From NCBI GenBank assembly GCA_021797955.1, contig JAJZYV010000153.1, forward strand, positions 1 through 5,494: a stretch of 5,494 bases of DNA, given 5' to 3'. Shown piece by piece: positions 1 to 5,494 of the stretch. This DNA comes from Thermoplasmata archaeon. Lineage in GTDB: Archaea; Thermoplasmatota; Thermoplasmata; Thermoplasmatales; Thermoplasmataceae. Position 1 is the first letter of the stretch. The number at the start of each line of letters is the position of its first letter. The translations under genes were made by a program, and so were the position numbers. The notes below the pieces were generated by a model. The model saw nothing but the letters and a program-made list of their open reading frames with translations, was not told where the DNA came from and searched no databases.

Positions 1-21
1 GTTCGCCTAACGAACTTTTTT
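1..21 (+). terminator. Hairpin plus T6 tract at the left edge
   Basis: A 5-bp perfect inverted repeat (GTTCG, loop CCTAA, CGAAC) is followed at once by six T on the plus strand. This is the layout of an intrinsic or T-run terminator for a plus-strand gene lying to the left of the window. The stem may extend beyond position 1, which cannot be seen. It could instead be a chance dyad or the edge of a mobile element. No gene inside the window would use it in this orientation. Confidence 0.3.
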
Positions 22-37
22 CATAGAAGTATTATTA

Positions 38-187
38 TCATGGTGTTCCAGTTCTATAATGGTGCAGGGCACGTTTTTCGTACATAATAAGACTGTTTAT
101 ATTGTTGTAATCCGCTCTTTTGAATTTCTTTTTAATTGTTTCAAAATCTATGTCATAATGCTTGTTGTCTTCTTCACTATTGCACAT
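38..187 (-). CDS. Possible small protein, 49 aa, unknown function
   Basis: An ATG-started ORF of 49 codons begins 11 nt after the stop of the mrr remnant and ends with tandem TGA TAA stops. A GAGGG stretch (190-194) precedes the ATG but sits only 2 nt away, which is too close for a good ribosome binding site. The product is hydrophilic, with an acidic start (residues 5-7 EED) and a basic middle (KKKFKR at about 19-24). It has no signal peptide, membrane segment or zinc motif. I do not recognise it. Its position suggests co-transcription with the former mrr gene. It could be a real small partner gene, a truncated fragment or chance; the length is too small to decide. Confidence 0.28.
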   Translation of the reverse strand: MCNSEEDNKHYDIDFETIKKKFKRADYNNINSLIMYEKRALHHYRTGTP

Positions 188-198
188 CGCCCTCGTTA

Positions 199-773
199 TC
201 AAAATGACTCGAAATAGTCTTTGTCTATCTCCTTCAAATTATAATTTGTCACAACTCGGACTCCAACATTATTCTGTGTCATGAGGTTTGCTAGCTTCAG
301 ACCGTCTATCAAGGTAATTTTATGGTCAGAATCCTTTTCAGAAAATTCTAAAGCTTCTTTAGGAAATTTAGCGTTGTTATGAATATGTCTTTTTCGGCCA
401 GGTTACCAGACAATGCTCCGCTAAAATCTCTCCCTTCCTTTGCACTAACTGTCTGATATTTGTCCCATCCTTTAGCTTGAAGATATATCTTGTCAAATCC
501 TAATTTATCTTGCGATGCCTCACTATCTAGTCTTTCATCGCCAGGTAGACAAATTGCCTTAGTAATTTCCTCAAAATCCTTACAGTATCCCATCCGTATA
601 ACCACGTCTGTTATGATTCTTTCAAAGCCAGAAGATTTTGTGTTATGCAAAACCTCCCATAACTCTTCAGTAGGAACTCCCTCTCTCTTTTTAAAAATAG
701 ATTCAATCTCTTCATTTGAGATAAGAGCTGCAGATGATGAAATATTCCTACGAGTAATGCCGATTAACTTTTT
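199..773 (-). pseudogene. mrr: Decayed Mrr-type restriction endonuclease
   Basis: This is the remnant of an Mrr-family enzyme, a type IV-like endonuclease that cuts modified or foreign DNA. The piece from 773 to about 375 carries the Mrr domain start (GFERIITDVVIRMGY), a degraded GDxGIDG site read as GDERLDS, the QAK strand (IYLQAKGW) and FSGALSG...IFITT. The rest continues in another frame from 372 to the TGA at 199: AKFPKEALEFSEKD, HKITLIDGLKLANLM, then NLKEIDKDYFESF, which is a typical Mrr C-terminus. The two pieces join if one base has been lost near 373-375. About 190 residues remain against about 300 in family members. The N-terminal winged-helix half is missing or unreadable: an in-frame TAA lies at 774-776, preceded by a possible trace (KTY, stop, KKLIGITRR). 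The catalytic Asp (in RLD) and QAK survive, but the surrounding glycines are replaced. The motif assignment comes from memory of the family, not from a search. Confidence 0.85.
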
Positions 774-875
774 TTAGTATGTTTTAGTCATTTAAGGTGA
801 ACAAAGGATGGAACTCTATTAAGATCCTTGTAACTTATACTTTGTGGGAGAATGGGGTTGAAATGGGATTTAGTA

Positions 876-1715
876 TCACGATTTAGCATGAATTATTACA
901 GCGTAAGAGCCCTTAGCTATTAATTCCTGGCGTTTGCTTTCAATGTCGGAGGCTCTCATTTTTCCAGAATCCCATATAATAGCCCCTACAGCCCCCTTAT
1001 TCTCAAAGTGTTTTTGATAATCCTCTACTTGATTAACTAAACCTCTTAGTCTTTCTATGCTTGTAGCTTTCTTTAATTCAATTGCGTATTTCCCATCTAC
1101 TAAAATATCTATTCTATCACTTCCTATGGGGTACTGTCTTTGTGTAAACTTGTACCTCGTTTTTAGATAAATTTCTATCATTGATTCTAGCTCTCTTTCA
1201 TCTCTAATCTTATATCGATAATTATCAAATTCATTTTTGATGTAATCTAATATTTCTTTCAACCTAGTATAATTTTCCTCCAATTTAGGCAAATAATCAT
1301 TTGCTTGTACAGGTTTTGACTGTTTAGTAATATACTTCAGGGGACCACTAGTTGACGATTGGTTGAAACCGTTCTTACTGTTAGGCGAGTGATTTTCTAC
1401 TTCTTTGTATATGGTAATTCTAAATTTTTCAGCATAATTTTTCAAAACATCCAAAGAAACCCTAGATTCAATAAAATTAACATACACTCTTCTTGTTAAA
1501 TCACGTCTTCGCTTTTCCCCTGTTATAGGGCTTATTTCGTAAGGTTCTGGCTCTTTACCAATATATTCCTTGCAAATTTGTTTCATCTGGGATATTTCAA
1601 ATTTTTCCAAAATTTCTTCCTTAGACTGTTTTAATTTTCGCTTCTCTTTTATTGAATCTTGAATATTCTTAGTTGTTCCTTTTATAGACCCCTTAATCGT
1701 GTCCCATAGAGGCAT
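876..1715 (-). CDS. PD-(D/E)XK nuclease-domain protein, 279 aa
   Basis: This is an intact ORF from ATG, probably a DNA nuclease. The C-terminal domain (about 172-279) shows the PD-(D/E)XK layout: a helix with E177 (ELESMIEIYL), then D203 in RIDILVD, then E213-x-K215 in AIELKKA, then Q229-x3-Y233 (NQVEDY), the extra motif seen in RecB-like and related nucleases. A hydrophobic strand, VGAIIWD, follows. Residues 1-35 are a basic amphipathic segment. Residues 36-100 form a compact, charged helical domain (ISQMKQICKEYIG, then RDLTRRVYVNFIE and SLDVLKNYAEKFRI) that may bind DNA. Residues 105-140 are a polar linker and 141-170 a helix. It is not Mrr: the spacing and sequence differ from the neighbouring mrr remnant. 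There is no clear Shine-Dalgarno site before the ATG, which suits a leaderless or weakly led message. A restriction, repair or mobile-element role are all possible; the precise family is not recognised. Confidence 0.75.
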   Translation of the reverse strand: MPLWDTIKGSIKGTTKNIQDSIKEKRKLKQSKEEILEKFEISQMKQICKEYIGKEPEPYEISPITGEKRRRDLTRRVYVNFIESRVSLDVLKNYAEKFRITIYKEVENHSPNSKNGFNQSSTSGPLKYITKQSKPVQANDYLPKLEENYTRLKEILDYIKNEFDNYRYKIRDERELESMIEIYLKTRYKFTQRQYPIGSDRIDILVDGKYAIELKKATSIERLRGLVNQVEDYQKHFENKGAVGAIIWDSGKMRASDIESKRQELIAKGSYAVIIHAKS

Positions 1716-1764
1716 AAAAGTGTACTTCTTAGTAAGTAATAATCCTTATGTTATTCGGACATTG

Positions 1765-2135
1765 TCAATTCCCTGTTGATAAGTACCAATGATACCAGTA
1801 GGATGTCCTTAGAAGACCATCCTTTGTCTTGAACCTATGCTTGAACAGCCATGACTGTACCGAGAAGTGCTGTTCTGCCTTGTCTGAGGTCTTCTCTACT
1901 TCAGGATTGTCCAGGTATAGGAAGACCTCTTTTCTGTTCTTCTTTACAAAGTTGAGAGGTAAGAATTTCATTGAAGATGCTCCATCAATTATCAAAAGAA
2001 GTGCCAAACCGGGATGAAATTGTCAGGCACAACAGACTGACCAGTTACTATTCTTTTTCTCATGTAATACCCTGAGATCCACATATTTCCTTTATTAAGT
2101 CGCTCTTTCATGCTAAATTTTTCCTTTGTAGGCAT
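1765..2135 (-). pseudogene. DDE-type transposase remnant in two frames
   Basis: This is a broken transposase gene. One frame runs from an ATG at 2135 to the TGA at 1992 and includes MKERLNKGNMWISGYYMRKR and VVPDNFIPVWHFF. A second frame is open from 2022 to the stop at 1765 and includes LPLNFVKKNRKEVFLYLDNP, then VEKTSDKAEQHFS, LFKHRFKTKDGLL and SYWYHWYLSTG. The block NPxVxKTSxKAEQHFS...FKTKDGLL resembles the C-terminal catalytic stretch of DDE transposases (prolines and TNN-like residues before the last acidic residue, here the Glu of KAEQ, followed by a basic helix). The two frames overlap at 1992-2022 and look like parts of one protein split by an indel. The N-terminal catalytic half is missing and I see no convincing terminal inverted repeats, so it is a scar and not an active element. 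The exact IS family is not recognised. Confidence 0.55.
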
Positions 2136-2152
2136 AGAACATAGAAAGGCTC

Positions 2153-2184
2153 AAAAAACGATCCAAGTATCACATTGTTGACAC
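2153..2184 (-). terminator. Terminator after the radical SAM gene
   Basis: On the minus strand, starting 7 nt after the TAA, GTGTCA and TGATAC form a 6-bp stem (one G-U pair) around a 6-nt loop. A spacer of 8 nt and then six T follow. A T-run is the usual archaeal termination signal; the hairpin may be incidental. It separates the radical SAM gene from the transposase remnant. Confidence 0.4.
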
Positions 2185-2191
2185 TATTGCT

Positions 2192-3331
2192 TTAATAGAC
2201 TTCTGGAGCCATTGCCGGCACCATGTTCTTTGTCTTCGGCTTTAGTGGCCTCAACTCCATCGCCTCCTCAAAGTTCATTGCGGATGCGATCTTATCCACG
2301 AAACCCCTGTACGATACAAATGTACCTGCATAGCCAAGCACCCTTCTGGCATCCGCGACCATCTCAAGCTGATCTTTAGTCCACAGCGGCGAAACATATG
2401 AGTTTCTTTCCAGGGCATCTAGTGGTATGAAACGCATCGGATATGCAGATACACCCCATCCCATCAGGTCCTGCAGCCTGTTCAAGAAATCTATTGGCGT
2501 GTCCCCCTTCCTGTGCTTGTCGTCCCAGAAGTTGTATAGCATGTAGAATATCAGGTTCTTCCTTCTGTACCCTGCCCCGCTTAACAGATCGATCGCTCTC
2601 TTCACGAATGGCCCCTCCCACGGCCAGTCATAGGCCATGTGTATGCTCTTCGATCTGACATCGGCTAGCAGCCCAGCGGTCTCTGCGTCTATGAGCCTGG
2701 CGTCGAGACCCTGGTTGAAGTCCGCTTCGATGCCATTGTCTATGAGTTCCCTTAGCATGGACTTCGCGTAAGGCGATGCTAGGAAGTTGTTGTCCCATAT
2801 AGTCACCTTCTTGTGAGATGGATGCATGAGATCGATTATGGATGTTTTTTCATCCCTCATGCCGCCCTCTATCTTTGGAACGACACAAAAAGGACATTTT
2901 CTTACACATCCCCTTGATGTGAAGACTATGGAACTGTCCCATTCTTTCCACTTATCAATAGTCTTTAAAATATCGTATGCCGGCATCCTGCTTTCCGCCT
3001 TTGGATGCAAACCCATGTGAACGTTCACAAACGGATAGCGCTTTTTGATGTGTTCTGGCATAAGAGTTGCATATATTCCTCCAACATTGATTCTAGCTTC
3101 TGGAAATAAGGCATGGTAATATCCTATAGCTTGGTGCACTGGCTTCCAAGCGTAGGTAAAGAGTGAAGTAATATCAATTTGCCTTATTTTTTCTATTTTA
3201 TCTGTACTTCCGTCCGCTCCGACCACATAGTAAACTTTGTTCCCGTATGCCCTATAATAAGAAGCAAGCTTTAATAAACCAAGGGGGGGGTACCGGGAAT
3301 AGTAATTAGGTTCAACCAGTAGGATTTTCAT
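2192..3331 (-). CDS. Radical SAM protein with B12-binding-like domain
   Basis: This is an intact 379-residue protein. Residues 1-115 resemble the B12-binding (Rossmann-like) domain that precedes many radical SAM cores: it starts KILLVEPNYY, has PPLGLLKLA (about 15-23), VGG at 83-85 and a LMPEH segment (90-94). The cobalamin-ligand motif DxHxxG is not visible, so it may not bind B12 as a lower ligand. The radical SAM core (about 133-310) begins SRGCVRKCPFC, with C142, C146 and C149 as the CxxxCxxC ligands of the 4Fe-4S cluster. TIWDNNFLA (177-185) and FNQGLDARL (205-213) are barrel strands and loops typical of the MiaB/Elp3-like layout. It should cleave S-adenosylmethionine to a 5'-deoxyadenosyl radical in the cytoplasm; the substrate is unknown. 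The ATG at 3331 gives the expected N-terminus. The C-terminal two thirds are clearly GC-richer than the rest. It has its own terminator and lies 71 nt after the upstream ATPase gene. Confidence 0.88.
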   Translation of the reverse strand: MKILLVEPNYYSRYPPLGLLKLASYYRAYGNKVYYVVGADGSTDKIEKIRQIDITSLFTYAWKPVHQAIGYYHALFPEARINVGGIYATLMPEHIKKRYPFVNVHMGLHPKAESRMPAYDILKTIDKWKEWDSSIVFTSRGCVRKCPFCVVPKIEGGMRDEKTSIIDLMHPSHKKVTIWDNNFLASPYAKSMLRELIDNGIEADFNQGLDARLIDAETAGLLADVRSKSIHMAYDWPWEGPFVKRAIDLLSGAGYRRKNLIFYMLYNFWDDKHRKGDTPIDFLNRLQDLMGWGVSAYPMRFIPLDALERNSYVSPLWTKDQLEMVADARRVLGYAGTFVSYRGFVDKIASAMNFEEAMELRPLKPKTKNMVPAMAPEVY

Positions 3332-3372
3332 CTTAATATAAGCTAGGAGTTATTGATTAATAAGGATTTCTC

Positions 3373-3395
3373 AAAAAAAGCAATTTTGGATCCAA
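3373..3395 (-). terminator. T7-run terminator after the ATPase gene
   Basis: On the minus strand, 7 nt after the ATPase TGA, the 10-nt palindrome TTGGATCCAA (3386-3395) is followed 6 nt later by seven T (3379-3373). The T-run fits archaeal termination; the palindrome has almost no loop, so a stable hairpin is doubtful. It suggests that the ATPase and the radical SAM gene are largely separate transcripts. Confidence 0.42.
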
Positions 3396-3402
3396 TATTG
3401 TA

Positions 3403-5250
3403 TCAAGGTAGGGGTCCAAAGCTGTCTCTCGGCTTACTGCGTTCAATTATTCTTGAAAATAGGTCTATAGTGCAACCTAGCTCAATGAAAAATAGATCCC
3501 TATCTTCTTTGCTCATCTTGTCATACCATTCTTTTTTAAATGTATCTGAATGATGCTTTTCACCGTTAACGAAGATCTGGTATAAAGCCAAAATCGCCTG
3601 CCCAAAGTTCGCGTTGATCAGATAGGTATATTTCTGGTTGTTTGTATCATTTGGGCTGTCATTGTAAATTTTAAGTGGATCTATTATGAAAACCTTCGCT
3701 TTTTGTTTGATCGATTTTAGATCGCCAGGGGGCTGTATTGCAAAAACTTCGCTCACTAATTTATTGAATTCCTCTTTTTTTATTCCAGCAAGAGATGAGA
3801 GCTTCTCCTCTAACTGGGAAAACAAATTGCGTTCCAACCTCTTTTCAGGATTCTTGATTTTTTGAGAAATCGGATTTAGGATTTCTTTAGGTAGTATCTT
3901 TTGAAGTATATCGGCAGGTGAGGATTCTTCAACATCCGCCTGAACTTCAACTTCTTTGAGTAATCCTTCTATCTTTTTCAGTTCATCTTCTTTCCTTTTT
4001 CTCAGTACTTCGCTGTAAGACCTCAGGGTTTCTTCTTCGCTTCCTGTTTGGCTTCCCTCAATGGCCTTTTTGATCCTTTTAAGCTCCTTTTTGGCCTCCT
4101 GCTTTGATATAGTCTTATTTTTTATTTTATCTTCTATGTCTGCAAGTTTCTTCCGTTTATCAGTGCTTGATTTCTGCCTGTTATTCTTTTGAAGCTCTTC
4201 TATAAGCTTCGCTACCTTTCCGAATAGTTCACCTGCATGACCTGTCAAGGTCTCAAAATTGTTTCTTCCGGCATTTTCCCTTATATTACTGTCCAGTACG
4301 TGTATTTCACCGTAATTCCAGAAGTTGTACTTTCCTGAATAGAGCCGCGAGACTGTTATTTCTGGTGATCGCTCGTCTCCTATGGTCATTCCTTTAAGTT
4401 TAAAAATGAGGCCACGATTCAAACGATCGTATTCGTTCTTTTTACGGTTTTCGATTTCTGCATTTTCCTGAGACGTTATAGCCCAGAAGACAAATAAAGC
4501 CGTTTCGTCATCAGCCTTATACAAACCTGAGACGAAGGAATCTGGATCGAATATACTTTCATCAGTGGGCGGTCTATATAATTTTTTACCGTTGAAAAAT
4601 ATCTCAAAATCAGGTTCCTCTATGCCATTTTTCTTTAGTACTTGTATAATTTTTTCCTTAAATATTGAATCTTCCCTTAACGGCAACGGTAAAACTCTAA
4701 TCAATTTATTCTTCAGTCGGTCAGGGGTAAAAAAGGTTTTTTGATTTTGTTCAGTACCTAAGAGCGTTATCTGTGTTCCTGGTTCGAAGTCAGGGTCATC
4801 TATCTCGGTGATTTCCGTAGTTCCGGATTCGAGAATTTCTCTTGCAGAAGGCCTTGGCACACTCAAATATCTGCTCCTTATCTCTTCGGATAATATCTCA
4901 ACGGTAAGCTTCTTTTCTTCAGACTTCTTGGTGGTGATTATTATCCTTTTAAAATTTGGAATGCCACTGTAAATGCCTATACCTCTCCATCCTATTTCTG
5001 AGGGGGGTTTCTTCGAAGCTCCTAAAGAAAGAGCATTTGTCAATTCGTTTTTATCCATACCCATCCCGTAATCTCTGATGACGATTTCAGCATCATTGTT
5101 CTGGTAGCTAATTTCGATTTTTTTTGAGCCAGAATCTATAGCGTTTTGGATATACTCTCTCATAGAATTAGAATTACCGTCATATATACCACTGGTCAGT
5201 GTTTCAATAATACTCCCAAAAGTCACTTCACCCGGAAATTTCATTATCAA
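3403..5250 (-). CDS. Hsp90-like GHKL ATPase, about 613-615 aa
   Basis: This is an intact large cytoplasmic ATPase of the GHKL (gyrase, Hsp90, histidine kinase, MutL) superfamily. The Bergerat ATP site is complete: REYIQNAIDS with E32, N36 and D39 (N box); VIRDYGMGMD with D60, G62 and G64; GWRGIGIYSG (87-96) as the lid glycines; and GTQITLLG (158-165) closing the fold. A middle domain (about 175-340) has RGLIFKLKGMTIGDE (279-293) and VLDSNIRENAGRNNFE (318-333), which resemble the Hsp90 and MutL middle-domain segments that supply Lys and Arg to ATP hydrolysis. Residues about 345-435 are highly charged helices, likely a coiled coil. Residues 440-615 form a domain I do not recognise. Full-length HtpG and MutL differ in layout, so this is a divergent standalone member. 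The frame opens with TTG at 5250, but the ATG at 5244 fits the TATA box better. It could act in antiviral defence, DNA repair or as a chaperone; the sequence does not decide. Confidence 0.85.
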   Translation of the reverse strand: MIMKFPGEVTFGSIIETLTSGIYDGNSNSMREYIQNAIDSGSKKIEISYQNNDAEIVIRDYGMGMDKNELTNALSLGASKKPPSEIGWRGIGIYSGIPNFKRIIITTKKSEEKKLTVEILSEEIRSRYLSVPRPSAREILESGTTEITEIDDPDFEPGTQITLLGTEQNQKTFFTPDRLKNKLIRVLPLPLREDSIFKEKIIQVLKKNGIEEPDFEIFFNGKKLYRPPTDESIFDPDSFVSGLYKADDETALFVFWAITSQENAEIENRKKNEYDRLNRGLIFKLKGMTIGDERSPEITVSRLYSGKYNFWNYGEIHVLDSNIRENAGRNNFETLTGHAGELFGKVAKLIEELQKNNRQKSSTDKRKKLADIEDKIKNKTISKQEAKKELKRIKKAIEGSQTGSEEETLRSYSEVLRKRKEDELKKIEGLLKEVEVQADVEESSPADILQKILPKEILNPISQKIKNPEKRLERNLFSQLEEKLSSLAGIKKEEFNKLVSEVFAIQPPGDLKSIKQKAKVFIIDPLKIYNDSPNDTNNQKYTYLINANFGQAILALYQIFVNGEKHHSDTFKKEWYDKMSKEDRDLFFIELGCTIDLFSRIIERSKPRDSFGPLP

Positions 5251-5255
5251 TCATC

Positions 5256-5269
5256 TTATAAATTTTAAA
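5256..5269 (-). promoter_or_regulatory. TATA-like promoter of the ATPase gene
   Basis: The minus strand reads TTTAAAATTTATAA upstream of the ATPase. The TTTAAA centre lies about 22 nt from the ATG at 5244, so a transcript starting 22-26 nt downstream would begin at or next to that ATG. This is the archaeal leaderless layout. No Shine-Dalgarno site is present between box and start. It favours ATG 5244 over the TTG at 5250 as the true start. Confidence 0.55.
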
Positions 5270-5313
5270 CTGCCTCGAGTAAGGCATGGCGACGATAGTC
5301 TTGCATGATACAG

Positions 5314-5333
5314 ATATCATATCTTATTGATAT
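5314..5333. repeat. Inverted repeat ATATCA / TGATAT
   Basis: Two 6-nt arms, ATATCA and TGATAT, are separated by 8 nt. They lie about 45 nt upstream of the ATPase TATA box in an AT-rich stretch. The dyad could be a regulator site, but such arms are common by chance at this base composition. Confidence 0.25.
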
Positions 5334-5358
5334 AATGCCATATCTATATTTACATTTT

Positions 5359-5372
5359 TGTCTTTGAAGACA
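5359..5372. repeat. Inverted repeat TGTCTT-TG-AAGACA
   Basis: Two perfect 6-nt arms are separated by 2 nt, giving a compact 14-nt dyad about 90 nt upstream of the ATPase promoter. The form suits a dimeric regulator's operator better than a terminator, because no T-run follows on either strand (a T-run precedes it on the plus strand). It might instead serve a plus-strand gene outside the window. Confidence 0.3.
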
Positions 5373-5494
5373 TTGCCAATTTTTAGTTGAGGGAATCTGT
5401 AGAGATTAATTAACTTAGGAAATGAGTGTATTATTAGAGAAGTAAGTGAAACGGTTTTTAACTATTTGAATGATTGAACCAATGTATCATAGAC

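Larger units (their letters stand above)
5251..5494. other. AT-rich intergenic leader, no supported gene
   Basis: These 244 nt upstream of the ATPase hold its promoter and two small inverted repeats. The only open stretches are very short: a 14-codon ATG ORF on the plus strand from 5286, and about 25 stop-bounded codons ending near 5477 on the plus strand. Neither can be called a gene. A gene beyond 5494 may contribute its own control region here. Confidence 0.5.

Noticed and set aside
490..777. 95-codon plus-strand ORF
   Set aside because: It is antisense to the mrr remnant, whose minus-strand translation matches a known family; the plus-strand peptide has no recognisable features.
1829..2017. 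62-codon plus-strand ORF
   Set aside because: It is antisense to the transposase remnant and has no family resemblance.
1760..2190. Terminal inverted repeats around the transposase remnant
   Set aside because: Only about six bases (TGTCAA) match between the two flanks, too few to call repeat ends.
2376..2621. 81-codon minus-strand ORF inside the radical SAM gene
   Set aside because: It is an out-of-frame shadow in the GC-richer part of an intact, recognisable gene, where stops are rarer.
2443..3020. Plus-strand ORFs at 2443-2658 and 2826-3020
   Set aside because: Both are antisense to conserved radical SAM sequence, including the cluster motif, and have no recognisable features.
3353..3553. 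66-codon plus-strand ORF at the end of the ATPase gene
   Set aside because: It overlaps the ATPase C-terminus in antisense and begins in the terminator and intergenic gap; it is a shadow.
5286..5330. 14-codon plus-strand ORF starting ATGGCGACG
   Set aside because: It is too short, with no supporting context, and stops at 5328-5330.
1..5494. CRISPR array, tRNA or rRNA gene
   Set aside because: No regularly spaced direct repeats and no cloverleaf or rRNA-like conserved stretches were seen on either strand.

Overview
The window looks like an accessory region of an archaeal chromosome. The evidence is AT-rich DNA, a TATA-box promoter placed for a leaderless transcript, T-run terminators, no clear Shine-Dalgarno sites, and frequent AGA/AGG and ATA codons. 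The gene set would suit a Thermoplasmata-type or related euryarchaeal lineage, but no gene here settles the taxonomy. Every supported gene reads on the minus strand, so the order of reading is right to left.

Right part (5494 to 3403): an AT-rich leader with two small inverted repeats and a good TATA-like promoter precedes a 613-615 residue Hsp90-like GHKL ATPase. It has a complete Bergerat ATP site, a middle domain, a charged coiled coil and an unrecognised C-terminal domain. A T7 tract closes the unit. Centre (3331 to 2192): an intact 379-residue radical SAM protein with a B12-binding-like N-terminal domain and a CxxxCxxC cluster motif. It is followed by a hairpin plus T6 terminator. Its C-terminal two thirds are clearly GC-richer than its N-terminal third and than the rest of the window.

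Left part (2135 to 1): a DDE-type transposase remnant in two reading frames (2135-1765); an intact 279-residue protein with a C-terminal PD-(D/E)XK nuclease domain (1715-876); and a decayed Mrr-type restriction endonuclease (about 773-199). The Mrr copy has one precise frameshift near 373 and damaged glycines around its catalytic Asp. A possible 49-residue ORF (187-38) follows it, and a hairpin plus T6 lies at the left edge.

Two nuclease-type genes, one intact and one dead, a transposase scar and a standalone Hsp90-like ATPase together look like a mobile or defence-type island under decay. The spacings and internal terminators argue against one long operon. A joint function for the ATPase, radical SAM protein and nuclease is therefore only a hypothesis. 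The ATPase and the PD-(D/E)XK protein are the best candidates for undescribed biology.
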